Positions 52,515 through 60,883 of a stretch of DNA of 64,000 nucleotides are shown piece by piece. Numbering within the stretch: position 1 is the stretch's first letter; the number at the start of each line of letters is the position of its first letter. The translations under genes and the position numbers were made by a program. This stretch comes from JANLTX01 sp049840835 (GTDB taxonomy: Bacteria > Armatimonadota > Armatimonadia > Armatimonadales > Armatimonadaceae), in assembly GCA_049840835.1 (NCBI GenBank), contig JASGJG010000036.1, forward strand, positions 1 through 64,000, given 5' to 3'. Below the pieces are notes generated by a model. It saw nothing but the letters and a program-made list of their open reading frames with translations, did no database searches and had not been told where the DNA came from.

Positions 52515-53063
52515 CTAGTTCTTTCTTTGTAGCATTCGAAACATCAGGTCTACCTGCCCGCCAAAGCTAAGTTGCAGCGGTTCGGTAGGCAGTGTGGCCG
52601 GGTTCAAGGGGTTGAACTCCTTCGCCTGCAGTAGCTCATAGGGGTCCACCGATGGAGAGAAGCGAAGCCCCATCATGCGCCCATTTCCTGGCATGGCCGA
52701 GATGTTCTGAGACATCTGCCGGACTATCTGATCTCTGGAATAGATCTTGACCATAGCTGCCTTGAGGTGGTGCGCCTGCTCCTCGGTCATTTTCGGTTTC
52801 TTGCGCCAGGGGTTCAGTAGCAGAAAAAGCTTTTTGCGCTGGTCGGGCTTCAGTCGGCTGAAGGGCACTGTATCAAAATCCAGCAAGGACTGAATCTCCT
52901 GAAGCACCTGCGCACGGTAGGTATGGACCTTCATCCAGGCGGTCGTTTCTGCATTTCGCGCCGAGGAATATCGCCGCATATCCCGATACGAGCCCTGCCC
53001 CCAGGCGGCTCCGCACACGCCCGTTAAGACAATTCCTGTTATCAGATTGAGTCCCTGCTTCAT
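52515..53063 (-). CDS. Secreted hypothetical protein, 182 aa
   Basis: The N-terminus is a signal peptide (LITGIVLTGVCGAAWGQG, cleavage near WGQ). The mature part is helical and charged: VLQEIQSLLDFDTVPFSRL and KPDQRKKLFLLLNPWRKK, a pattern loosely like periplasmic LTxxQ-type sensors (CpxP/Spy), but the motif itself is not present. The C-terminal 40 residues are Pro/Leu rich. I do not recognise a family. It lies 7 bases before the Xer gene and shares its strand. Confidence 0.68.
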   Translation of the reverse strand: MKQGLNLITGIVLTGVCGAAWGQGSYRDMRRYSSARNAETTAWMKVHTYRAQVLQEIQSLLDFDTVPFSRLKPDQRKKLFLLLNPWRKKPKMTEEQAHHLKAAMVKIYSRDQIVRQMSQNISAMPGNGRMMGLRFSPSVDPYELLQAKEFNPLNPATLPTEPLQLSFGGQVDLMFRMLQRKN

Positions 53064-53145
53064 CGCAATTTGCCCTTGTCATCGTACCAGAGATTTCCGG
53101 TTTTCCGGCCCCTGGCGGAGTCTCTTTCTGGAGGAGAAATAAGAG

Positions 53146-53478
53146 ATGACCACAACCAATATCACCGATATGCACGAGCGTGCCGAGAAAGCAAAGCAGA
53201 CCACTCGTCGGCTAGCACAGCGTCTGGAGCAGGATGGCTACAAGATAGAGCCACAGGAAGGTGAGCCGGGCGTGTACTATGTTCGGCGGCCTGGAGAGCC
53301 TGTAGTGCTCTACGAAGTCGATCTTTTTAACGAGACTTGCTCCTGCCCGCTGTTCTTCCACCATGGGGACTGCAAGCACCTGATCGCTACCCGCGCTGCC
53401 GTTCTAAAGGCTCTTGCACTGACCACTCCCCTACTGCCGCTGGCAGCCCCGCTACGAGAGGCACTGCAGAGGAATTGA
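53146..53478 (+). CDS. Small SWIM zinc-finger protein, 110 aa
   Basis: Residues 61-85 carry the SWIM finger CxCx(n)CxH: CSCPLFFHHGDCKHLIA. The N-terminus is a helical, charged stretch (ERAEKAKQTTRRLAQRL) with a small beta part (GVYYVRRPGEPVVLYEVDLF). SWIM fingers usually bind DNA or protein, often attached to helicases or transposases; here the finger stands alone. The ATG is well supported by GGAGGAG. The protein is cytosolic. The molybdenum hydroxylase genes follow 25 bases after, but a hairpin separates them. Confidence 0.8.
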   Translation: MTTTNITDMHERAEKAKQTTRRLAQRLEQDGYKIEPQEGEPGVYYVRRPGEPVVLYEVDLFNETCSCPLFFHHGDCKHLIATRAAVLKALALTTPLLPLAAPLREALQRN

Positions 53479-53479
53479 C

Positions 53480-53503
53480 AGCCCCTATCACCAAATAGGG
53501 GCT
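53480..53503 (+). repeat. Perfect hairpin abutting the hydroxylase start codon
   Basis: AGCCCCTAT (53480-53488) pairs with ATAGGGGCT (53495-53503) around a 6-base loop. The ATG of the next gene follows immediately and no T tract is present. It may block or time translation, or separate it from the SWIM gene. Confidence 0.55.
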
Positions 53504-53962
53504 ATGAAGTACAACCTTACGGTCAACGGTAAGGCGGCCTCCGTGGATGTTCCTGCGGACATGCCGCTGCTCTGGGTGCTACGCGACCTGCTCGACCTGC
53601 CGGGTACAAAGTACGGCTGTGGAATCGGGATGTGCGGCGCGTGCACGGTCCTGGTAGAAGGCCAGCCGGTGAAGTCCTGCTCCCGAGCTATCTCGGAGGT
53701 CGCAGGCAAGAAAGTCACCACCATTGAGGGGCTGCATCCTACAGGGGCGCACCCGCTTCAGATGGCATGGCAGGAACTGGATGTGCCGCAGTGCGGCTAC
53801 TGTCAGGCCGGGCAGATTATGGCGGCATCGGCGCTGCTAGCGAAAAAGCCCAGGCCCACAGAAAAGGACATCGACCAGGCTATGGAGGGCAACCTCTGTC
53901 GGTGTGGAACCTACCCGGCGATCAAGGCCGCTATTCTGAAAGCCGCGGGGGTAAAGAAATGA
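53504..53962 (+). CDS. [2Fe-2S] subunit of a molybdenum hydroxylase (IorA-like)
   Basis: Two iron-sulfur clusters are predicted: a plant-type site (CGIGMCGACTVLV with a fourth Cys in VKSCSRA) and an all-helical site (CGYCQAGQ and CRCGTYPAI). This is the small subunit of xanthine-dehydrogenase-family enzymes, closest by length (152 aa) and composition to isoquinoline 1-oxidoreductase and related aldehyde dehydrogenases. It passes electrons out of the molybdenum site. The next gene overlaps by 4 bases. Substrate and electron acceptor are unknown; no FAD subunit or cytochrome lies nearby. Confidence 0.9.
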   Translation: MKYNLTVNGKAASVDVPADMPLLWVLRDLLDLPGTKYGCGIGMCGACTVLVEGQPVKSCSRAISEVAGKKVTTIEGLHPTGAHPLQMAWQELDVPQCGYCQAGQIMAASALLAKKPRPTEKDIDQAMEGNLCRCGTYPAIKAAILKAAGVKK

Positions 53963-56133
53963 ACCGACGCAGCTTTTTCCAGCTAACGGCGCTCGCCGGT
54001 GGTGGTCTGGCCTTAAGCCTTCTAGAGAAACCTGCGCGTGCCCAGCGTCAGGGACCGCCGCCACTGGCTCCCTTTGCCTTTATTGAGATCCTTGCAGATG
54101 GCTCCGTGCGTATTATGTCGCGTAGCCCCGAGGTCGGTCAGGGTATCAAAACTAGCTCCCCCATGCTGATTGCAGATGAGCTAGATATTCCCTGGAAGAG
54201 CGTGAAGGTGGCACAGGCGGACCTGGATCCCAAGTATGGCACCCAGTTCTCTGGCGGCTCGCTCGGCACACCTATGGGCTGGGAGCCGCTTCGCCGTGTG
54301 GGAGCGACGGCTCGTAAACTATTACTCACCGCGGCGGCAGCTGAGTGGAGTGTGCCGGAGTCCGAGTGCAAGACGGATGGCATGGGCAATGTGGTCCATA
54401 CCAGTGGCAAGAAGCTGACCTATGGCGCACTGGCGGCGAAGGCGGCAGCCATCCCCCTTCCCGACCCTGCAACGGTCGTTTTCAAAGACCCCAAAGACTA
54501 CAAAATCATTGGGACCTCGACTCGTGGGGTAGATGTCGCGTCTATTGTCACAGGGAAGCCAATCTTCGGCATCGACTTCAAACTCCCAGGAATGCTAACG
54601 GCGGTCTACGTGAAGTGCCCGGTGCTGGGAGGGCGTTTAAAATCCGCGAATGTAGACGACATCAAGAAACTCCCCGGCGTGAAGCATGTGCTGGTCTACG
54701 AAGGCCCGAAGCTGGATGACAATGTCGTGCCCGGCGACCCCGGCCTGGAGTCCGGCATCGCTATCGTAGCGAATCACTTCTGGTCGGCAGAGTCCGCACG
54801 AGAAAAGCTGAAAGTGGAGTGGGACGAAGGCAAGTGGGCCACTATGAGCAGTGCAGACTACACGAAGCGTGCTGCCGAGCTTTCCAAGGGGGCTCCACAG
54901 CGCACTCTCGGCTCATCGGGTGATGTAGAGAAAGCTCTGGGCGAAGCTGCGAAAGTAGTAGAAGGCGCCTACTCTTATCCCTTTATTGCCCACGCCCCGC
55001 TAGAACCACAGAACACGGTTGCGCTATTCAAAGACGGGAAGCTGGAGGTCTGGACCACAAGCCAGACTCCCGATCAGGGAAAAGGCCTCGCCGCGCGTGC
55101 CGCCGGTGTAGAGCTAAAAGATATCACTACGCACCTGCAGCGAGCGGGTGGTGGTTTCGGGCGCCGATTATACAATGACTACTTCGCCGAAGCTGCCTGG
55201 TTAGCGAAACAGATTCCCGGCGTACCCGTGAAAGTGCAGTGGACTCGTGAAGACGATTTTGCCCATGACTATTACCGCCCCGGTGGCTGGCAGTACCTGA
55301 AAGCAGGGCTGGATACTAGCGGCAAGTTAGTTGCCTGGAAAAACCACCTGGTCAGCTATGGCGATGGTATGCGCTTCGCCTCAAGCGCGGACATGAGGCC
55401 CAATGAGTTCCCAGCTAGGTTTGTAGAGAACTTTGCCTTACATGCCTCGGTGATGCCTCTGGGCCTGAAGACGGGTGCGCTCCGTGCCCCCGGCTCCAAC
55501 GCCTACGCCTTCGTGATTCAATCGTTCATAGATGAGCTGGCGCACGCAGCGGGCAAAGACCCATTGACGTTCCTGAAATCGCTCATTGCCACACAGATGC
55601 CCGGCGGCTTCGATGTGAAGCGTATGAACGCCGTGCTGGATACCGTGGCGCAAAAGTCTGGCTGGGGCACCAAGACCTTCCCGAAAAACCAGGGCCAAGG
55701 AATCGCGTTCCACTTCTCCCATCAGGGCTACTTCGCTCAAGTTGCTCAGGTTCGAGTTGTGCCCACCAAGCGAGTCAAGCTAGAAAAAGTCTGGGTAGCC
55801 GGTGATGTTGGTAGCCAGATTATCAACCCGAAAGCAGCAGAGAGCCTGACTCGTGGCGGAATTATAGATGGGCTTTCCGAACTCATGGCTCAGGAAATTA
55901 CTTTGGACAAAGGGCGTGTGGTGGAGTCCAACTACCACGAGCACAAGCTGCTCACCATGACCCAGACTCCGCCTATCGAAGTACACTTCGTGCTCTCGAA
56001 CAATGCCCCCACCGGTCTCGGTGAGCCCGCCTTACCCCCCATTCTCCCCGCAGTGGCTAACGCTATCTTCGCAGCCACAGGAGAGCGTGTCCGCACTATT
56101 CCTCTAGCCAAATCCGGCTACTCCTGGGCGTAA
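53959..56133 (+). CDS. Molybdopterin-binding subunit of a molybdenum hydroxylase (IorB-like, Tat signal)
   Basis: The ATG at 53959 overlaps the small subunit stop (ATGA); upstream frame is unrelated. The N-terminus MNRRSFFQLTALAGGGLALSL is a twin-arginine signal, so the complex is exported folded, with the small subunit probably carried along. The body has the aldehyde oxidase/xanthine dehydrogenase pattern: PEVGQGIKTSSPMLIADELD, RAGGGFGRR, GALRAPGSNAYAF and the catalytic Glu region GLGEPALPPILPAVANAI. At 724 aa it is normal. The maturation gene (XdhC-type) and electron carriers are absent. Oxidation of a heterocycle or aldehyde in the periplasm is inferred. Confidence 0.9.
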   Translation: MNRRSFFQLTALAGGGLALSLLEKPARAQRQGPPPLAPFAFIEILADGSVRIMSRSPEVGQGIKTSSPMLIADELDIPWKSVKVAQADLDPKYGTQFSGGSLGTPMGWEPLRRVGATARKLLLTAAAAEWSVPESECKTDGMGNVVHTSGKKLTYGALAAKAAAIPLPDPATVVFKDPKDYKIIGTSTRGVDVASIVTGKPIFGIDFKLPGMLTAVYVKCPVLGGRLKSANVDDIKKLPGVKHVLVYEGPKLDDNVVPGDPGLESGIAIVANHFWSAESAREKLKVEWDEGKWATMSSADYTKRAAELSKGAPQRTLGSSGDVEKALGEAAKVVEGAYSYPFIAHAPLEPQNTVALFKDGKLEVWTTSQTPDQGKGLAARAAGVELKDITTHLQRAGGGFGRRLYNDYFAEAAWLAKQIPGVPVKVQWTREDDFAHDYYRPGGWQYLKAGLDTSGKLVAWKNHLVSYGDGMRFASSADMRPNEFPARFVENFALHASVMPLGLKTGALRAPGSNAYAFVIQSFIDELAHAAGKDPLTFLKSLIATQMPGGFDVKRMNAVLDTVAQKSGWGTKTFPKNQGQGIAFHFSHQGYFAQVAQVRVVPTKRVKLEKVWVAGDVGSQIINPKAAESLTRGGIIDGLSELMAQEITLDKGRVVESNYHEHKLLTMTQTPPIEVHFVLSNNAPTGLGEPALPPILPAVANAIFAATGERVRTIPLAKSGYSWA

Positions 56134-56137
56134 CTTC

Positions 56138-56178
56138 ATAGCCTCTGCGACGAACTATTCGTTCGTCGCAGAGGCTAT
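56138..56178 (+). terminator. Long perfect hairpin after the hydroxylase operon
   Basis: ATAGCCTCTGCGACGAAC (56138-56155) pairs exactly with 56161-56178 across a 5-base loop, an 18-bp stem. It is followed only by ACTATTT. The right arm overlaps a TATACT element 5 bases before the GTG of the AraC gene. Confidence 0.65.
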
Positions 56179-56186
56179 ACTATTTC

Positions 56187-56960
56187 GTGGCATCCGACAC
56201 CGTAAACTGCGTGCAAGCCTACGTTCCAAGCGTAGCGCTTCGTCCGTTCGTGCGGCGGATTCTAATCATCGAGTCGGCGGTGGCGCACAAAGACAATCAT
56301 CTGCCAGACACTGGACTGGTTGGTGTCTTTCGATTTCGAGGCGACTGCCTCTTGCAAGATGGTACTGCCGCGCCCCAGGCGGGTATCACGGGCATCTGGG
56401 ATACCTTGCGCTCTCACCGGCATAGTGCGGACTGTGCCTCTGCTATCGTTTCGTTTACCCCAACTGGTGCGGCAGCAATCCTGCGCCAGTCTCTAGAGGA
56501 GTTCGCCAACACCACCATTCCGGTTTCCGAGGCATTCCAGCGAGGTGCCTCGCTGAACTCTCTCAGTGAACGCCTGGCGGCAGCATCCGACCACAGCGAG
56601 CGCTTTCAGATAATCGAGCGGGAGCTGCTCCGAAATAGTGTTCCCTTTGCCCCGGATATGCAGGTTCTTGAGGCGGTCAAGATGCTAGAAGGCTCCGAAG
56701 CCCCCTTGCATATCGAAGCTCTGGCGAACCGGCTCGGGCTGAGCCAGAGTGCCCTGGAACGACGGTTTCGGCGGCTTGTGGGGACAACTCCCCGGCGCTT
56801 CGCTTCACTGGTTCGGCTCAAGCGAGTTGTTCAGTATAAACAATCCGGACTGGATCTCACTTCCATTGCCCATGCTGCCGGGTACTACGATCAATCCCAT
56901 TTCATTAAAGACTTTCAGCGATTTGCCGGTTGCTCACCTGCGGCCTATTTCCGCGCTTGA
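56187..56960 (+). CDS. AraC family transcriptional regulator
   Basis: The C-terminal 100 residues form an AraC double helix-turn-helix: LHIEALANRLGLSQSALERRFRRLVGTTPRRF, then DLTSIAHAAGYYDQSHFIKDFQRFAGCSPAAYFR. The N-terminal part (about 1-140) is a DUF6597-like ligand-binding domain (LRPFVRRIL, VGVFRFRGDC, VSFTPTGAAAIL). The start is a GTG at 56187; a TATACT -10 lies 5 bases before it. A YCII protein gene follows within 52 bases, so the regulator and a small enzyme may form one unit. The effector is unknown. Confidence 0.88.
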   Translation: MASDTVNCVQAYVPSVALRPFVRRILIIESAVAHKDNHLPDTGLVGVFRFRGDCLLQDGTAAPQAGITGIWDTLRSHRHSADCASAIVSFTPTGAAAILRQSLEEFANTTIPVSEAFQRGASLNSLSERLAAASDHSERFQIIERELLRNSVPFAPDMQVLEAVKMLEGSEAPLHIEALANRLGLSQSALERRFRRLVGTTPRRFASLVRLKRVVQYKQSGLDLTSIAHAAGYYDQSHFIKDFQRFAGCSPAAYFRA

Positions 56961-56999
56961 AGCGCCGAATTTTTACAATTCCCGCCAGCTATTTAGACC

Positions 57000-57005
57000 T
57001 ACAGT
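57000..57005 (+). promoter_or_regulatory. TACAGT -10 element of the YCII gene
   Basis: TACAGT ends 6 bases before the ATG at 57012. No ribosome binding site is present, so the message would be leaderless and separate from the AraC transcript. Confidence 0.4.
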
Positions 57006-57011
57006 TGGCGT

Positions 57012-57323
57012 ATGGAAAAGTTTGTTCTCCTCTTTCGCCAGCAAGCTCCGCTCTCGGAAGCAGATTTAAAAAACCGCGCTAAGGAAACCCGTCCCTGGGC
57101 ATTGAAGCAGAATGCTGCCGGGCACAAGCTAGAGCCACGGATCTTAGGGAAAGAGAGTGCTTATATCGGCGCAAATAAACCCGCCGAGACCGTAACGGCG
57201 CTACTGTTCTTAGAGGCACGTGATCTCAAGGAAGCGATAGCCATCGCGCAGACCCACCCCGGAGTTCGCTATGGTGCTACCGTAGAGGTTCGCCCCTGGG
57301 ATGTGCCTAACGTCCCCAGTTAA
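57012..57323 (+). CDS. YCII-related protein, 103 aa
   Basis: A small ferredoxin-like alpha/beta protein with the YCII/DGPF pattern: KFVLLFRQQA at the start, a central VTALLFLEARDLKEAIAIAQTHPG and a GATVEVRPW end. Family members have been tied to chlorophenol breakdown and to sigma-factor-linked genes, but most are uncharacterised. The pairing with the AraC regulator just upstream suggests that it is the regulated partner. The 3' end overlaps the convergent helicase gene by 4 bases. Confidence 0.8.
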   Translation: MEKFVLLFRQQAPLSEADLKNRAKETRPWALKQNAAGHKLEPRILGKESAYIGANKPAETVTALLFLEARDLKEAIAIAQTHPGVRYGATVEVRPWDVPNVPS

Positions 57324-59464
57324 TGAGCGTAGTCATCATCTGGGTCGATGTCTACTAACTCATCGTCGGTGGTGCTCTGCTGTGTGCGCAGGGCATCATC
57401 GACGAGTGGGGCCAGCGTGGGCATCTCTATCAGAAACGGGCTGGGACCGAGCGCTTTGGCGTTGTGGTACATGGGCCAGGAGAGATAGAGCCGCTCTTTG
57501 GCACGAGTGATGGCCACATAGGCAATGCGCCGCTCTTCTTCCAAGGAGTCCACCATAAGCTCACCATCTATGTAGCGCAGGCTTCGAATGTGCGGCAGCA
57601 GGTTCATGGCAAAACCCACCACGAATACGCAGAACCACTCTAGCCCCTTAGACTTGTGCACCGTCATGAGGCTAACGGCGTCGATAGCCCGGCTGGATTC
57701 ATTAGCCTTACGAACCTGCCCGGCAATGAACGTGAGCATCGCCTCGGGAGCGTGAAACTTGGCAGCCACAGCAAGTAGCTCATCCAGGTTCTCTAAGCGA
57801 GAGGAGCCTTCCCCTTCATCCTCACTGTCCCCTTCCTCGCTCATAATGTACTCATCGTAGCCCGTATCGCGTGCGGCTTTCAGGCGGGCCACAGCAGTCT
57901 CGCCGGCATCATGGATCTCGCGAATCTGCTTGCGGAAGTCCGCAATCGCTACATCTTGAGCAGTACTGAACGCCCCACGCTTTAGCTGCTCATACAGGCT
58001 GATGCCCGCTTTTTGCGCCGCTTCGTATTGTTTCTCTACAAAAGCTTTACCCAGGAATCGAGTGGGCCGCCCGAAGCGCTTGCTGGCAATATTAATGATG
58101 CGCTTACAGGCTTCATCGCCCGCCGGAGTATTCGGGTCTACCGAGAGCTGCAGGTAGCACAGCAGGTCTTTGACTTCTTTGCGGTTGTAGAAGCCGGTGC
58201 CCCCGAAAATTTGATACGGTACACCGCCTGCAATCAGAGCGTCTTCAAACGCACGCGAGTAGGCATTGGTGCGGTAGAGAATGGCAAAGTCTTTGAACTG
58301 CACATTGGGGGTGTTGTTCAGGTGGCCACGTAGCTTCTCTACAACTCGCGCTGCCTCGGCCTCGGCATCTAAGTGCTGGCTCAGACCAGGGTCTACAGAA
58401 TCATCCCGAGTTTGCTCCATCAGAAGGCGATAGCGCTCATCTAGATCCGCGTGCGCAATTAGCTCATTAGCTATCGTTACTACGGCGCTCTGGGACCGGT
58501 AGTTGGCGGGCAGCCGAATCAAGTCTCCTTTTGGGAAGGCCGCCTGAAAGCTCATTACCGTCTTGCGCGGGTCGCATCCCCGGAAGCCGTAGATGCTCTG
58601 CCCCACATCACCGACCAGAAACAGATTCCCGTGCTTCTCTGCCAGCAGGCGCGCGAGCTCCCACTGCACGGCACTGGTGTCCTGGGTCTCATCCACCAGA
58701 ATATAGTCGAACTGCTCCTGGTACTGCTTACGTGCGTCCGGGTCATCGCGCAGGAGCTTGTAGCATTCAATCAGCAGGTCATCGAAGTCCAGGCGCCGGG
58801 CAGGGACCTTGGAGAGCATATCCATCTCTTTCTGCTTGGCCTGCTCGTAGCACCGCCAGAACTTGGCCACATTGGAGACCACAGGCGGTTCCCAGTCGGT
58901 ATAGGTTCGGGAAAGCGCGGTCTCCCCCATCTCGGCATCGTAGCCCTGGTTCTTGCAGGCGCTCACCGCCAGCAAGGCCATCTTGGGGTCGAGCTTCATG
59001 TTCAGTGCGAACGGTGGCGTGGGGAGCTGCTTGTAGTCGCTGCCTTTGCCGAGAATTGCCCGTACTACACGCTTGGTCCAGCTTTCATCGGCGATATCGA
59101 ACTTGCCTTCTTTGCCGTAGCGCTCTGCCCACTCTTTCTTGAGAATCCTCAGGCTATGGGCATGGAACGTTCCGATCCAGATACCCTGAATCGCGTCCGC
59201 ACCGAGTAGCTTTTCCAGCCTATCCCCCATTTCCTGAGAGGCACGCTTGGTAAACGTGGTGACAAGAATTCGCTCGGGGGGCACACCATCCGAGATAAGC
59301 CGTGCAATGCGCCGCAGGAGTACCGTTGTCTTCCCGCTACCCGCCCCAGCCAGCACCAGCGCCGCGCCATTGGTATGAGAAAACGCCTCGTTCTGTTGAG
59401 CGTTCAGCCCTTTCGCAAGATCTGGCAAATCGATTTTGGGCGTGGGAGCGACTTCGGGGGACAT
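57320..59464 (-). CDS. UvrD/PcrA/Rep-type superfamily 1 DNA helicase
   Basis: A 3'-5' DNA helicase for repair and replication restart. Motifs in order: Q motif (GLNAQQNEAFSH), Walker A GAGSGKTT (40-47), motif Ia (TFTKRASQEM), motif II (DYILVDETQDT), motif III (VGDVGQSIYGFRG), motif IV/V region (VSLMTVHKSKGLEW) and motif VI (RRIAYVAITRAKERLYLS). The acidic insert EEGDSEDEGEGS near residue 543 is unusual. At 714 aa it is normal. The C-terminus is acidic (DELVDIDPDDD), unlike the basic tail of PcrA that binds RNA polymerase. UvrD, PcrA or Rep cannot be told apart. Confidence 0.94.
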   Translation of the reverse strand: MSPEVAPTPKIDLPDLAKGLNAQQNEAFSHTNGAALVLAGAGSGKTTVLLRRIARLISDGVPPERILVTTFTKRASQEMGDRLEKLLGADAIQGIWIGTFHAHSLRILKKEWAERYGKEGKFDIADESWTKRVVRAILGKGSDYKQLPTPPFALNMKLDPKMALLAVSACKNQGYDAEMGETALSRTYTDWEPPVVSNVAKFWRCYEQAKQKEMDMLSKVPARRLDFDDLLIECYKLLRDDPDARKQYQEQFDYILVDETQDTSAVQWELARLLAEKHGNLFLVGDVGQSIYGFRGCDPRKTVMSFQAAFPKGDLIRLPANYRSQSAVVTIANELIAHADLDERYRLLMEQTRDDSVDPGLSQHLDAEAEAARVVEKLRGHLNNTPNVQFKDFAILYRTNAYSRAFEDALIAGGVPYQIFGGTGFYNRKEVKDLLCYLQLSVDPNTPAGDEACKRIINIASKRFGRPTRFLGKAFVEKQYEAAQKAGISLYEQLKRGAFSTAQDVAIADFRKQIREIHDAGETAVARLKAARDTGYDEYIMSEEGDSEDEGEGSSRLENLDELLAVAAKFHAPEAMLTFIAGQVRKANESSRAIDAVSLMTVHKSKGLEWFCVFVVGFAMNLLPHIRSLRYIDGELMVDSLEEERRIAYVAITRAKERLYLSWPMYHNAKALGPSPFLIEMPTLAPLVDDALRTQQSTTDDELVDIDPDDDYAH

Positions 59465-59472
59465 GTGGGCTA

Positions 59473-59478
59473 ATCCTA
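59473..59478 (-). promoter_or_regulatory. TAGGAT -10 element of the helicase gene
   Basis: TAGGAT on the minus strand ends 8 bases before the ATG at 59464. With the plus-strand element at 59515 it forms a compact, divergent, leaderless promoter pair in 63 bases. Confidence 0.42.
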
Positions 59479-59514
59479 TCGTTTCAAACCCCCGTTTGCC
59501 AGCGCAAAAACCGG

Positions 59515-59520
59515 TACAAT
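59515..59520 (+). promoter_or_regulatory. TACAAT -10 element of the PASTA-propeller gene
   Basis: TACAAT ends 7 bases before the ATG at 59528, with no ribosome binding site. TTGCCA is only 13 bases further upstream, too close for a normal -35. Confidence 0.45.
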
Positions 59521-59527
59521 CTATGCC

Positions 59528-60883
59528 ATGCCCGATGTTCCGCCCCTGTCTGGAAGGACGATTGGTGAAGCGCGCCTGAAGCTGATTCCGCTGGGATTAA
59601 AGCTGACCGTAGATGGTGAAGGCTCCAGCGCAAAACCTAAAGGGCAAATTATCGAACAGAACCCGGCATCAGGCACAAAGTTGCCTACAGGCGGCACAGT
59701 TCATGTCCGTATCTCCTCAGGCAGCGACGATCCTACCCTGGGCGCTCCAAATACTATTGGCAAGTTACCGGAGCGTGGCAAGAGTGTATTGCGCATTCCT
59801 AAGCTTGTGCCAGCACCGAATGAGCACTTCCTGAAAGCCCCATCAGGCTTCATGGTTAGCCTGGAGGCAAATGGACTGAAAACCCCACGCTGGCTAGCAA
59901 TAGCGCCAGACGGCGCTCGCTTTGTGGTGGAGTCCCATGTGGAGCGTAAGGGCGTCGGCAAATCGCCCAATCGAATCAGCGTGCTGTACGGAGATCAGAG
60001 AGTGGTCTGGGCAGAGGGCCTGAATCTACCTTTCGGCATCGGGTTCTTCAAAGGATTTCTCTATGTGGCCAATACCGATTCTGTAGTGCGCTGGCCCTAC
60101 ACAGTCGGGCAGATGCACGCAGAGAAACCCGCCGAGACCGTAATCACCGGCATCCCGGAGCGTGGGATGCGCCAGCACTGGACTCGCAACATCGTCTTCT
60201 CACCCGGTGGCAACAGGATGTACCTGACCATCGGCAGCAAAGAAAACGCCGATGTGGAAGAAGAGCTACGCGGCACCATTGTTGCCTATGCGCTGGACTT
60301 CGCGGGCAGACCACACGGCAAACCAAAGATTATTACTCGCGGCATGCGCAACCCGGTCGGGCTGGCGATTCACCCGAAGACTGGCAAACTCTGGGCCGTG
60401 GTCAATGAACGGGACTACCTCGGCGATGAGCTGGTGCCAGATTTCCTGACTGAGGTAAAGGAAGGCGCGCACTATGGCTGGCCCTGGTACTACCTGGGGA
60501 ATCACCGGGACCCACGCCTGCCCGTGAACTCGGCGCTGAAGGGAAAAGTCACCGTGCCGGACATGCTCCTGCCTGCCCACAGCGCCCCGCTCGGATTAGT
60601 CTTCGGGCGTGGTGGCGCCTGGGGCTACGACGCCTATATCGCTCTGCATGGCTCCCAGAATCGCAGCCAGTTCTCTGGCTACTGTATTATGCGAGTCCCC
60701 TTCAACGAGAAAGGCCGCCCCACAGGACCACCACGCCCATTTGTTACAGGCTGGCTGGCGAACCCGAAGCACTCCAACGATGTCTATGGCAGACCCGCCG
60801 GGCTGGCATGGGCGCGGGATGGTTCTCTAATAATCACAGATGATTGGGGAGGAGTCTTATGGCGGGTAACGGAGGCAAAATGA
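59528..60883 (+). CDS. PASTA domain fused to a sorbosone-dehydrogenase-like beta-propeller
   Basis: Residues 1-62 form one PASTA domain (MPDVPPLSGRTIGEARLKL, then IEQNPASGTKLPTGGTVHV), as found in peptidoglycan-sensing kinases and penicillin-binding proteins. Residues about 100-450 form a six-bladed propeller of the glucose/sorbosone dehydrogenase type (PRWLAIAPDGARFVV, NIVFSPGGNRMYLTIGS, MRNPVGLAIHPKTGKLW, GAHYGWPWYYLGNHRDPRLP). No signal peptide is visible at this start, which is odd for either domain; the start is supported by a leaderless -10. The next gene overlaps by 4 bases. Substrate is unknown. Confidence 0.82.
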   Translation: MPDVPPLSGRTIGEARLKLIPLGLKLTVDGEGSSAKPKGQIIEQNPASGTKLPTGGTVHVRISSGSDDPTLGAPNTIGKLPERGKSVLRIPKLVPAPNEHFLKAPSGFMVSLEANGLKTPRWLAIAPDGARFVVESHVERKGVGKSPNRISVLYGDQRVVWAEGLNLPFGIGFFKGFLYVANTDSVVRWPYTVGQMHAEKPAETVITGIPERGMRQHWTRNIVFSPGGNRMYLTIGSKENADVEEELRGTIVAYALDFAGRPHGKPKIITRGMRNPVGLAIHPKTGKLWAVVNERDYLGDELVPDFLTEVKEGAHYGWPWYYLGNHRDPRLPVNSALKGKVTVPDMLLPAHSAPLGLVFGRGGAWGYDAYIALHGSQNRSQFSGYCIMRVPFNEKGRPTGPPRPFVTGWLANPKHSNDVYGRPAGLAWARDGSLIITDDWGGVLWRVTEAK

